Source: Candidatus Hydrogenedentota bacterium
GTDB lineage: Bacteria > Hydrogenedentota > Hydrogenedentia > Hydrogenedentales > SLHB01
DNA length: 15,070 nt
Direction: 5' to 3'
NCBI GenBank assembly: GCA_013349485.1
Contig: DUZM01000047.1
Coordinates: 1 to 15,070 of the forward strand
Notes under the pieces: generated by a model
The model's database searches: none
Seen by the model: only the letters and a program-made list of their open reading frames with translations
Told to the model about the DNA's origin: nothing
Made by a program: the position numbers and the translations under genes
Shown here: positions 1-8,500 of the stretch, piece after piece
Layout of the letters: each line of letters begins with the position of its first letter
Numbering within the stretch: position 1 is the first letter of the stretch

Positions 1-533
1 AGGTTGCGACGGATCCGGTAATACACGTACACGCCGTCCTGTGGACGATCCGTGCCGCTGACAAGTAGATCGAGGTCGCCGTCCCCGTCCCAGTCGATGG
101 GCATCGGCGTGGCCCACATACCCACCGCGAGGTCATCGATCACTTTCTTGCGGCCATACTCGAACACGTCGCCTGCGCCGACGGCCACGGGCGGCGGAAA
201 CGACGACTTGGCACCGAGCGAGATCGCGTACCGACGCGCCGCTGTCCCGTCGTCCCTGCGCGTCCAAAACACAAACCGCCTATCGCGGTGTTGCTGCACC
301 TTGCACGGCACTTCGCGCCCCGCTTCGTCGAACACTTGCGCTTGCCGCACATTCGCGCCTACCTCGAACCGCGCGGGGGGATTCTCCCACGCACGCTCGA
401 AAGCCGGCGCCTCCACATAAGTGTAGGCGTCCACCTCGGCGGACGCGTTCACCTGAGTGAACGCGTTCACCTGAATGGAGGTCGCCCGCAACCATACCGC
501 CACCGCCATACACAGGAATGCGACCGCATTCAT
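1..533 (-). CDS. Secreted FG-GAP/VCBS repeat protein, N-terminal part (runs off the left edge)
   Basis: The frame opens at an ATG at 533 and stays open to base 1, giving 177 residues with the C-terminus outside the window. The start is supported by a GAGGGGG ribosome-binding site (542-548) 8 nt upstream. The N-terminus MNAVAFLCMAVAVWLRATS is a short hydrophobic signal peptide, so export is expected. A stretch of about 110 residues with a beta-rich look follows, then a clear FG-GAP calcium-binding motif, DWDGDGDLDLLVSG, near residues 144-157, and the beginning of the next strand (VYVYYRIRR). FG-GAP repeats build beta-propellers, usually of seven blades, so most of the propeller lies beyond the edge. 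It is transcribed in the same direction as the giant gene upstream but separated from it by 430 bp, so a shared transcript is uncertain. Ligand and function cannot be read from this fragment. The family call is firm; the role is unknown. Confidence 0.82.
   Translation of the reverse strand, partial: MNAVAFLCMAVAVWLRATSIQVNAFTQVNASAEVDAYTYVEAPAFERAWENPPARFEVGANVRQAQVFDEAGREVPCKVQQHRDRRFVFWTRRDDGTAARRYAISLGAKSSFPPPVAVGAGDVFEYGRKKVIDDLAVGMWATPMPIDWDGDGDLDLLVSGTDRPQDGVYVYYRIRRN
443..466. repeat. Perfect 10-bp inverted repeat (4-nt loop) inside codons near the signal peptide
   Basis: The arms ACGCGTTCAC and GTGAACGCGT are perfectly complementary and flank CTGA. The same ACGCGTTCACCTGA unit recurs at 461-474, giving an 18-bp direct repeat (443-460 and 461-478) that encodes the duplicated peptide QVNA-x-(T)-QVNA just after the signal peptide. 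It may be an mRNA hairpin, an operator-like site or simply a short tandem duplication. The sequence alone does not decide. Confidence 0.5.
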
Positions 534-963
534 CGGCTTTACCCCCTCGCGCTCTTCTGGATTGAATGCGCAAAGATTAACGGCTCCGGCACGCGTTTTT
601 CCAGTGCTCGATGCAATCCCGAGGCGCCGGGCCGATCGACGATTGGCTTCCGTGGGACGGACGAGGAAGAGAACTCGCTAGTTGCGGATAGGCCCTTTGG
701 GTTTTCTCCATCAAGAATCCGCGTATGCGTCATTCTGAGCGTAAGCGAAGAATCTGCTTGGTTGCGCGGGTTTTCCTTTGAATCCAGATCCTTCGCTTGC
801 GCTCAGGATGACACGCAGGCGAAGGGCCATTTCAGGGTAGGCGCGCTTTCCGCAACAGAATCTGATGTGCGAGCGATTTCGCGCGAAACGCGCATGGCTG
901 TGATGGGGCTTGTGAGCAGTGGCGTCGCCGAGCCGGGCACCGTGATCTGTCTGGGAATGCCGG
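534..963. other. 430-bp intergenic region
   Basis: This stretch lies between the stop of the giant surface-protein gene and the start of the next FG-GAP gene. I see no credible gene in it; the plus-strand frame that crosses it has no family resemblance and is explained by the palindrome at 729-812. It also holds a 12-bp self-complementary site, TTTCGCGCGAAA, at 877-888. I found no rho-independent terminator (GC stem plus T run) after the stop at 964 and no clear -35/-10 pair upstream of 533. Confidence 0.6.
729..812. repeat. Long interspersed extragenic palindrome (27-bp arms, 30-nt loop)
   Basis: The arm at 729-755 (core CATTCTGAGCGTAAGCGAAG) and the arm at 786-812 (core CTTCGCTTGCGCTCAGGATG) are reverse complements over 27 bp with three mismatches. 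Read as plus-strand RNA, two mismatches become G-U wobbles and one is A-C, so the stem is nearly fully paired. From general knowledge, this core (TGAGCG-x-AAGCGAAG-x-ATCT, spuriously translated as VILSVSEES or FACAQDD) is a widespread intergenic palindromic element found in unrelated bacterial phyla. It lies wholly in non-coding DNA here. No transposase or target-site duplication is evident. Confidence 0.8.
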
Positions 964-3900
964 TCAGGCGCGCACCGTTCTCCGGCTTCGCGCGGCGAAT
1001 AGAGCAAGGACAATGCCCATCACCAGCATGTTGGCATCGGGGGGCGCGGCGGTTGAGCTGGCTTTCAGGCCGCCGCACATCGGCCGCACCGGCGGGAGAG
1101 CACCCTCACCTTCGCCTTCGCCTTCCCCTTCGCCTTCTGCGCCGCATGTGCCGTCGTGTTCCACGTTGACGCCGAGCGCCGTTAACGCCGGGATGTCGTC
1201 GCACAACGCAGTTTGGCTCAGGGGATTCCCGGTCAGAATAATGTAATCACCTACGCCCAGGCCTGTATTGGCCATCAGCGGGGAGATGTCGGCAATCTGG
1301 TTGTCGTTCAGCCATAAGAACCGGAGGTTCACGAGGAATTCGAGCGCGCTGACATCGGCCATTTCGTTCCGTGAGAGGTCGAGCGAACTCAGGTCGGTGC
1401 AGTACTCGATTCCGGAGAGGTCTGAGATGCCGATCGACGCCGCCGACAATGATAGAAACCCCGTGCCCATGAGGTCGGTGTTCAGAATATCCCCGGTGTC
1501 CATCGCGATGGCGTCGCGAACGGCCGCTTCGAGGGCGGGGTCTGCGAACACAACAACGAACGGCTCGCCTTCGCCCTCACCTTCACCCTCACCTTCGCCC
1601 TCGCCTTCGCCGCCGTTTCCCTCGCGGTCGAGGAAGATTGTGGCCGACGAAACGCTGTTGTCGTAGATGGTCAAGAGGATCGATTCGGGCACGATGTAGC
1701 CTGGGGCCGACGCAACGGTGAACGTAAACGTGCCGTTCGCGGCGAGTTGCGTGGCGAGGTATTCGCCGTAACCGGTGTGTACAAGCGTCCATTCGCGGAC
1801 CTTCACGGTCGCGTCGGTTATGCGTTGCCGCGATTCACTATCTTCGACGGCAATCAAGGCGCTGCCGGCGCCGAGACTCGGGTTGCCGAACGTGTCTACG
1901 GTGACAATGCGGGGGCCATCGCTCGCTTGGGTCGCTCCGCCGTACTCATCGTAGGCCCAAACCGTCCACTCATAGGTCACGCCGTCGCGGAGGTCCGTGG
2001 CGCGGCGTGCATCGCCGGGCTGCGGGAACACGTAGTAGCTCCTGGCGAGCCCGTCAAGGTAGATGGTTGGGAACGGCGACGGTTCCTCGCCCGTGTTGCC
2101 CGGCCAGTCCACTGGGGTCAGTTCAAGCGTATAGGTGAGGAAATCATCATCCGGGTCCCGCGTGGGCTCCCAATGGAACGCGGCCGTTTCGTTCACTTCG
2201 ACGTCGGGTTCCGGCAGCAGCAGTGCAAATGACTTGGGGGGCGCATTGCTGTCGGCGGGGGGCCGATACACAAAGGTGTGTGCGGGCGGGGCCAAGTCGC
2301 CGGTCTCATTGAGGGCGAAGTAGATGATTTCGTATGTGCCGGGTTCGGCGAAACCGACCAGGGAGGTCTGGTCGGTGTTCCAAACGACTCGGCTCGTAAG
2401 CTTCACTGGGGACGGGGCAATGCGGACGAGGTCCGCGAGTTCGATCTGTTCGGACTGCTCGGCGGCGTCTATGACGAAGCTGGGCGTTTTGACTTCGAGC
2501 CACACCAACGCGAGTTCCCCCGCGGGATTGTCTATATCGGCATAGAACGACGGCGCCTCATCGCCGCCGGGTTCGAGGACGATGGCCTGCGAGACCTCCT
2601 TGAATGTGATCTGGGTGGCGTTGAATTCGCCGCCGAACCCGAGCCGAATGGCCGCGGCCCGGTAGCCGTCCTCGGCGGCCGGCGGGTTGGGCAACAGGTT
2701 GTGCGATGCCGCGCCGTCTGCGTTGTCGTCCATTTGGGCATGTTGTGTGGCGCCGTCTTGGTACGGATCGTCGAACTCGTGGCGCCGCCGCACGTTTCGG
2801 GTATATACGACCAAGGTCTCGGCGGCGTCTTCGAAGGCTGTTTTGAGGTTCTGGCCAAGGCCAAGCGAGCCGAACAGGCGGGACACAAACAGTTCGCCGT
2901 CGCGGACCGTGTTCCCGTACGCATCGACGCCCTCGACGGGCCCCTTGGTTGACATCTCGAAGGCGTCTGCACTCGTGACGCAGATGTGCCGCGGCAGTTC
3001 TTCGGGGGATTGGGCCAACTCAGGGACAAACGACCCAGAGAAACATGAACCGTCTACGATCACCACGGGATGCTGTTTGGCCGACATCCCCGCCGCATCG
3101 TCCCCGATGTTCATGGCGAGTGCATCCAACCATCCTTTCAAGTCGGCGGGCGTGATCGCGTTGCGGTCCTCGTCGCCGCTGTGGTAGATGTGGAACGCGC
3201 CCGGATTGCCGTGATTCACCATGACGATGTAGAGCGGTGCGGGCACGGCCCGCATCTGGGCGCTTGCCCAGTTTCCAATCTTCTCCTGGATGCCCGCCTT
3301 GCTTAGCGGCTCATAGCATCCCTCGGTTGATATGACATCCGGGTCGAATATGACGATATGCTCGTCGAGGAACCCTCGCAGTACGAGGTTACCGACCACG
3401 CGGTCGATAGTGAGCTTGTGGTGGCACAGGCCGCTGTTGTTTTGCACGCGCCCCGTGATGAGGATACAGTAGCCGGCCACGGCGCGCACTGCGACCTGGG
3501 CCGGCCCGGCCCACTCGGACGGATGCAGGTCGTCGTCGCCGTCGAACCGTCCCCACACTTCCCAGGTGCCCGCTTGCGGTGGGGCGTATGTGTCGGTGAA
3601 TCCCTGAGCAGCGTCCACGAGTACATACCGGTCAACGGTTTCCTCTCCTTGTCGGTATTGGAGGTGAATCTCCTTGCCGGCGAGGGCTTCGGGCGGCGAC
3701 GGCGGTATCGAGGCAAATACGCCGAACACGTCGATGGACTCGCCGAGCTTAATGGCCGGCGTGATCACGCTCAGCAGTAGCCGCGCGACCAACCGGTCGT
3801 CTTCATAGACGGTGATGTAGTCGGTCTTTTTCTTGATGTCTGAACCGAGGTCATTCGCCACGGTCAGCGTCACCGTGTACGTTCCGGCTTGCGGGTACGT

Positions 3901-5235
3901 GTGTGAAGGGTCCTGGTCCGTGCTGTCCGTGACGCCGTTATCATCGAAATCCCACCACCAGGAAGTCGGATCGCCCGAGGACGCATCCATGAACTGCACG
4001 GTAAGCGGCTCGCGGCCCGAGGTAGGAATGGCTACGAAGTTCGCGACGGGGCCCGCGGCCGTCACGGTGATGTAGTCCGTCTTCGTTTCCATATCGACGC
4101 CGTAAGCGTTTATCGCCGTCAGACTGACCGTATACGCCCCCGGCGTCGCGTACTGATGGGTCGGATTCTGCGCCGCGCTCGAGCCGCCGTCGCCAAATGT
4201 CCACGACCACTCCGTCGGACTGTTTGTGGAGAGATCGGTGAATTGCACCGTCAACGGCGCCACGCCGGACGTCACGTCTGCGGCGAAAGCCGCCACGGGG
4301 GCGGTTGGCGAATCTTGGTTGTTGAGCGGATCGCTGCCGGCGGCGACTTCCTCGCCGTCGTCGTAACCGTCGCCGTCGGTATCGACGACCAGGGGGTCGG
4401 TGAAATGTACGGTTACTTCCTCGCCGTCGGTAAGGCCGTCGTCATCGGAATCGGCGTCATCGACTTTGGTGCCGATGTAGGTTTCGTAAGCGTCGGCCAA
4501 CCCGTCGCCGTCCGTGTCGCCGCCGCACGTGCCCGTATACGTTACGGTGACGCCGCGGGTCTCAAGCGCGGGAATATCGGCGCACAACGCCGACTGACTG
4601 AGGGGGTTCTGCGAGAGATACACGGTGTCGCCAGCCGCCACCCCTTGGTTGGCCACGAGCGCGTCTATGTTGCTGATGCGATTCACGCCTAGACGGAGGA
4701 TCCCGAGGCTTGTCAGACCCTCAAGCGCACCGAGGTCTGCAATCTCGTTGCCGGACAGATTCAAGTCGTTCAAATCTGTCAGAGGAGATAACGCATCGAT
4801 GTCGGTTATCTGGTTGGCGCCCAATTCCAGCTGCCGCAAGCTGGTCAGGGTCGAAAGCGGCGTGATGTCAACTATGTCGTTCCCAAGCAAGCGCAAATCT
4901 ATGAGCGCTGTCAAACCCGCGAGGGGTGTGATATCTATTACGTCGTTATTGCGCAGATTCAACCGAAACAGGTTGCCGAGGTCCGACAACGGCATAAGGT
5001 CGCTAACCTGGTTCGATTCCATAAGAAGTTCTGTAAGGGCGGTAAGTTCTGAAAGAGCATTGATGTTACTCACCTGGTTCGTCTTAATTGAAAGATACCG
5101 CAAGTCAACTAGTTGTGACAGTCCGGCAATATCTGTAATCTGGTTGCTGTCTAATACAAGCGTCTCCAAACTGGTCATTCCGGACAAGGCGTCGGCGTTG
5201 GTCACCATGTTGTATTCAATGGATAAATGCACCAT
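964..5235 (-). CDS. Giant surface protein, C-terminal half: LRR, TSP3, PKD, clan-CD cysteine peptidase, LRR, sorting tail
   Basis: There are 1,423 residues from the first ATG, but the frame is open back to 5247 and joins the upstream frame through one TGA, so this is probably the second half of one gene. Domains (residues from the ATG): LRRs 1-195 with a C-cap to about 239; TSP3 calcium repeats 240-305; PKD 312-392 and 396-477; Ig-like 485-583; a legumain/caspase-like peptidase domain about 585-865 with H675 in VMVNHGNPG and C731 in VDGSCFSGS; beta domain 870-990; fibronectin-III-like 998-1112; carboxypeptidase-regulatory-like 1123-1204; Gly-Glu linker 1209-1224; short second LRR domain 1225-1364; Gly-Glu linker 1367-1378. 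The tail has MCGG at 1386-1389, a hydrophobic segment at 1401-1415 and RSRR, resembling a Cys-type surface-sorting signal. The ATG has no good ribosome-binding site and no signal peptide follows, so independent expression is doubtful. It would act outside the cell. Confidence 0.8.
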   Translation of the reverse strand: MVHLSIEYNMVTNADALSGMTSLETLVLDSNQITDIAGLSQLVDLRYLSIKTNQVSNINALSELTALTELLMESNQVSDLMPLSDLGNLFRLNLRNNDVIDITPLAGLTALIDLRLLGNDIVDITPLSTLTSLRQLELGANQITDIDALSPLTDLNDLNLSGNEIADLGALEGLTSLGILRLGVNRISNIDALVANQGVAAGDTVYLSQNPLSQSALCADIPALETRGVTVTYTGTCGGDTDGDGLADAYETYIGTKVDDADSDDDGLTDGEEVTVHFTDPLVVDTDGDGYDDGEEVAAGSDPLNNQDSPTAPVAAFAADVTSGVAPLTVQFTDLSTNSPTEWSWTFGDGGSSAAQNPTHQYATPGAYTVSLTAINAYGVDMETKTDYITVTAAGPVANFVAIPTSGREPLTVQFMDASSGDPTSWWWDFDDNGVTDSTDQDPSHTYPQAGTYTVTLTVANDLGSDIKKKTDYITVYEDDRLVARLLLSVITPAIKLGESIDVFGVFASIPPSPPEALAGKEIHLQYRQGEETVDRYVLVDAAQGFTDTYAPPQAGTWEVWGRFDGDDDLHPSEWAGPAQVAVRAVAGYCILITGRVQNNSGLCHHKLTIDRVVGNLVLRGFLDEHIVIFDPDVISTEGCYEPLSKAGIQEKIGNWASAQMRAVPAPLYIVMVNHGNPGAFHIYHSGDEDRNAITPADLKGWLDALAMNIGDDAAGMSAKQHPVVIVDGSCFSGSFVPELAQSPEELPRHICVTSADAFEMSTKGPVEGVDAYGNTVRDGELFVSRLFGSLGLGQNLKTAFEDAAETLVVYTRNVRRRHEFDDPYQDGATQHAQMDDNADGAASHNLLPNPPAAEDGYRAAAIRLGFGGEFNATQITFKEVSQAIVLEPGGDEAPSFYADIDNPAGELALVWLEVKTPSFVIDAAEQSEQIELADLVRIAPSPVKLTSRVVWNTDQTSLVGFAEPGTYEIIYFALNETGDLAPPAHTFVYRPPADSNAPPKSFALLLPEPDVEVNETAAFHWEPTRDPDDDFLTYTLELTPVDWPGNTGEEPSPFPTIYLDGLARSYYVFPQPGDARRATDLRDGVTYEWTVWAYDEYGGATQASDGPRIVTVDTFGNPSLGAGSALIAVEDSESRQRITDATVKVREWTLVHTGYGEYLATQLAANGTFTFTVASAPGYIVPESILLTIYDNSVSSATIFLDREGNGGEGEGEGEGEGEGEGEPFVVVFADPALEAAVRDAIAMDTGDILNTDLMGTGFLSLSAASIGISDLSGIEYCTDLSSLDLSRNEMADVSALEFLVNLRFLWLNDNQIADISPLMANTGLGVGDYIILTGNPLSQTALCDDIPALTALGVNVEHDGTCGAEGEGEGEGEGEGALPPVRPMCGGLKASSTAAPPDANMLVMGIVLALFAARSRRTVRA
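1103..1137. repeat. Simple 6-bp repeat encoding the C-terminal (Gly-Glu)n linker
   Basis: Variants of CCTTCG, CCCTCA and CCTTCC follow one another; on the coding (minus) strand they give alternating Glu and Gly, six of each, at residues 1367-1378. The linker separates LRR domain 2 from the Cys-Gly-Gly sorting-like tail. Length change by replication slippage would stay in frame. Confidence 0.85.
1563..1611. repeat. Simple 6-bp repeat encoding the internal (Gly-Glu)n linker
   Basis: A second run of CCTTCG/CCTTCA/CCCTCA units encodes alternating Gly-Glu at residues 1209-1224, between the carboxypeptidase-regulatory-like domain and LRR domain 2. Together with the repeat at 1103-1137 it brackets LRR domain 2 as a module. 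Confidence 0.85.
2641..3483 (-). other. Clan CD (legumain/C13- or caspase-like) cysteine peptidase domain
   Basis: This segment of the giant protein opens with a beta strand, AGYCILITGR. It contains the His motif PLYIVMVNHGNPGAF (His codon 3213-3211) and, after a further 56 residues, the Cys motif VVIVDGSCFSGSF (Cys codon 3045-3043). A hydrophobic strand ending in His-Gly followed by a hydrophobic strand ending in (D/E)-x-x-C-x-S-G is the hallmark of the caspase fold, as in legumain (C13), gingipains (C25) and clostripain (C11). The C13-like arrangement looks closest, but the family assignment is by motif only. Tight Gly/Ser residues beside both catalytic positions suggest an active enzyme. 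Substrate is unknown. Confidence 0.72.
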
Positions 5236-5508
5236 GCCCGTCAGGTCTCACAGCGGAGTGATGTCGCTGATGTAGTTCTGGTCCAATTGAAGGTAGGAAA
5301 GATTGATCAACCCCGCGAGTGGACTAATGTCAGCAACGTCGTTGTTGCCCAGATACAAAGTAGTGAGATTGGCAAGACCTGCCAGCGGACCAATATCCAC
5401 TACTTCATTAAGCGCCAAATCGAGGCTGATAAGACCTGTAAGGCCTGATAGCGGGGCAATGTCGCTTACCCCGTTCCCGTAAAGCTGTATAGACGTAAGG
5501 TCCGTGCA
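4651..5508 (-). repeat. Thirteen 22-residue (66-bp) internalin-type leucine-rich repeats, LRR domain 1
   Basis: Units follow the pattern LxxLxxLxLxxNxIxDIxPLSx with no gaps: four units lie before the TGA at 5248 and nine after it. An N-cap (FIVTFPDTNLDAAIRAAI onward, upstream frame) and a C-cap (GNPLSQ-type, here SQNPLSQSALCADIPALE) close the domain on either side. LRRs of this class form a curved solenoid that binds protein or glycan ligands. The central part of this stretch is clearly less GC-rich than the flanks. Confidence 0.9.
5248..5250 (-). other. In-frame TGA interrupting the giant surface-protein gene
   Basis: Reading the minus strand across this point gives ISDITPL-stop-DLTGMVHLS. 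The stop occupies position 21 of a 22-residue LRR, where ten of the other twelve units carry Ser or Ala. Counting the stop as one residue, repeat phase is kept exactly, so there is no insertion or deletion. One base change (TCA Ser to TGA) is sufficient. TGA also ends this gene at 964 and the PilZ gene at 11111, which argues against a reassigned codon. Confidence 0.93.
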
Positions 5509-8500
5509 GTACTCCAAGCCCGTGAGGCCCGAAATCGACGACTCCATGGCGCTAAGTGACGTGAAGCCGACGCCGACGAGGTCGGTATTGAGGATGGGGC
5601 CCGCGGGTTTGGTTATGGCGGCGCGGATGGCGGCATCGAGGTTCGTGTCGGGGAACGTGACGATGAATTGTTGATTGTCGAGCGGGTCGGACCCGGCCGC
5701 TACTTCGTCGCCGTCCGGGGCCCCGTCGTCGTCAGAGTCGGCGTCCTGCGGATCTGTGCTGTTTTGGTATTCGTCGATGTTGGTCAGGCCGTCCGAGTCG
5801 GGGTCGCCCGCGGCGCCGCTGTCGGGATCCGTCGTGCCGTCGTCGTTCGGGTCGAGGCCGTTTGCCGTTTCCCAGGCGTCGGGCAGTCCGTCGCCGTCAG
5901 TGTCGAGTTCTGTTGCGGTTACGGTTTCAGACGAAACGTTGGCGGCATACTCGATCGAGAGCGGAATATCGTGGTCGCAGTCTTCGGCGCTGCTGCTTGC
6001 TTCGGTGATGTGGGTCACGAGAAACGTGTTCGGGCTTTGGGCTGAGGCGTCGGCGGCGAGTTCCGTCACGACGAAATACGTCTTAGGCGTTCCCTGCACC
6101 ACTTGAACGTTCGCATCGCCGTCGGGAAGCGCCACCGTCTGGATGCCGGCCGTCAACGAGAGATCGGCAACGGTGGCCACCAGCGTGTCCGTGCCACTCT
6201 CGAAGCTGCCCGAACCGTTGTCGAGATAGACGTGCAGGTTGCCGATGACGGCGTTGGCCTCGGTAGTTGTCAATGGGTCGCTCGCGCTCTCCTCGAAGAG
6301 TAGGTCGATCGTTGCCAGTTCAATGTCCGTGTCGCCGGCGCGGCCGTTGTGCGTCACGGCGATCTTGAGGATATCGTCCGCGTCGCCGTCGGCGATTGTG
6401 CCGGGCGCCGTGTCCGTGGTGGCCAAAGCGAACTGGCCGCCGCGGTTTTTCCACCAGACAATGTAATCCTCATGCCAGATGGCGCCCAGTACGTCCAAAG
6501 CGCCGTCGCCGTCGATATCGGCGGCGCAGGCGTCGCGGGCGCCGCCGGCGCTTCCGTCGATGGTGTGTTCGATCCAAGTGCCCCCGGCGCCGTCGGCGTT
6601 TTCCCACCAGGTGATCGCATTGGCGAGAAAGGCGGCGCCGACGATGTCCATATCGCCGTCATGGTCTAAGTCCGCCGCGTTCGCGGCAAACGCCTGGTCA
6701 AACTCGGCGTCGAGATTGTGTTCCGTCCACGCCGAGCCGTCGCCATTGGTGTTCTCCCACCACGTGACTTCGCCGTCCCAGGTTGCGGCGCCGACCACGT
6801 CGAAGTCGCCGTCTCCGTCAACGTCGGCTGCGGCCACACTCGAGGCGCCCTGGAAACCCGTGCCCACGGTTGTTTCCGACCACGACGTGCCGAGACCGTC
6901 AACGTTCCGCCACCACGCGATCTCGTGGGCGCGGAACCCGGCGGCGAGTACATCCTCCTTGCCGTCGCCGTCCATATCCGCGGCGTAGACGGAATAGGCG
7001 CCATTGAATGCACCGTCCACCGTATGCTCGGACCACGCGGTTCCTTGGCTGTCCGTGTTTTCCCACCATGCAACCACGCCGTAGTCCTGGTTCACCTTCT
7101 GAGACGCGCCGATGACGTCCAAATCGCCGTCATGGTCGAGGTCTGCGGCACACACGGATTTCGCGCCTTCAAACACGCCGTCTACAAGATGCTCCGTCCA
7201 CGACGTTCCCGCGCCGTCGGCGTTCTCCCACCACGTCACGTCATCATCGTAATCCGCCGCGCCGAGCACATCGAGGTCGCCGTCGCCGTCCACGTCCGCA
7301 GCCCGGACTTCGTGCGCACCCTGGAACGAACCGTCAATGAGATGCTCCGACCACGTTGAACCGTCTCGATTCGTGTTTTCCCACCAGGTGACGTCATGGG
7401 CGTTGTTCGCCGCGCCGAGCACGTCCAGGTCGCCGTCGCCGTCCACGTCGGCGGCCCGGGCGGACGCTGCATAGTCGAAGTTGCTGCCGATGATGTTCCT
7501 GCCGCCAAGCGGCATCGAGGCTATCTCGAACCGCGCGTTGCGGTGGACCGTTGTGTTCTCCCAATAAGCAATGGTATTGGCATCGTAGCCGGCGCCGACT
7601 GTATCCAGGTCGCCGTCCCCGTCAATGTCGGCGGCGCATACGGAGCGCGCACCGTCGAATGCGCCGTCCACAGTCCGCTTCGTCCAGGAATTGCCCTCAC
7701 CAGACGTGTTTTCCCACCAGGCGATGTCGTCGTCCAACCTAGCGGCGCCCAACACATCGAGGTCGCCGTCGCCGTCCAGGTCAACTGCCTTGACGTCAAT
7801 GGCGCCATCGAAAGCGCCATCCACGAGAGACTCTGTCCACTCGGTGCCTGCGCCATCGGCGTTCTTCCACCATTTTACGGAGCCAGTCGCATCCGTGGCG
7901 GCGCAAAGCAGATCAAGGTCACCGTCGCCATCCACGTCGGCCGTACAGGAGCCATATGCACCGTCATAGGCAGCCACGTACCGCTCAGTCCAGGAGTTGC
8001 CGTCGCCGCCCACGTCGTCCTGCGGAGTGCCATCGTTCTCCCACCACGTCACGCAGCCCGGATTGTGCCATGTGACGACTAGGTCCGGGTCGCCGTCCCG
8101 GTCAATGTCTGCGACGGAGAGCGAATGGGGGTTGCCGTATTCCGTATCTATGGTGTGCTCGGACCAGTTCGTCGCGGTGCCGTCCAGATTCTCCCACCAT
8201 GTGACGCTCTGAAGTTGTCCCGCAATCCCAGCGACATCCAAATCGCCGTCATCGTCAAGGTCGACTGCTTCGGCGGAGAATGCTTCGTCGTACTCGGCAT
8301 CCACAACGTGTTCCGCCCACGCAGAACCGTCGCCACTGATGTTCTCCCACCAGACGATGTCGTCCGCTCCACTAGCCGCACCCAGCACATCGAGGTCGCC
8401 GTCACAGTCCATATCAGCGGCACGAACAGAATGCGCGTTCGTGAAATCCGCGTCGACGGTATGCTTCGCCCAGGCAGAACCGTCGCCATTGGCGTTCTCC

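Noticed and set aside
288..1169. 293-residue plus-strand reading frame
   Set aside because: It overlaps the start of one minus-strand gene and the end of another and owes its middle to the palindrome at 729-812, whose translation is a well-known spurious product.
5248..5250. TGA read as selenocysteine or as a reassigned sense codon
   Set aside because: The position is a non-catalytic LRR residue normally Ser or Ala, and TGA is used as a normal stop at 964 and 11111.
6718..8082. Long plus-strand frames opposite the FG-GAP repeats
   Set aside because: They repeat with the same 153-bp period as the FG-GAP units and are mirror frames of GC-rich coding DNA.
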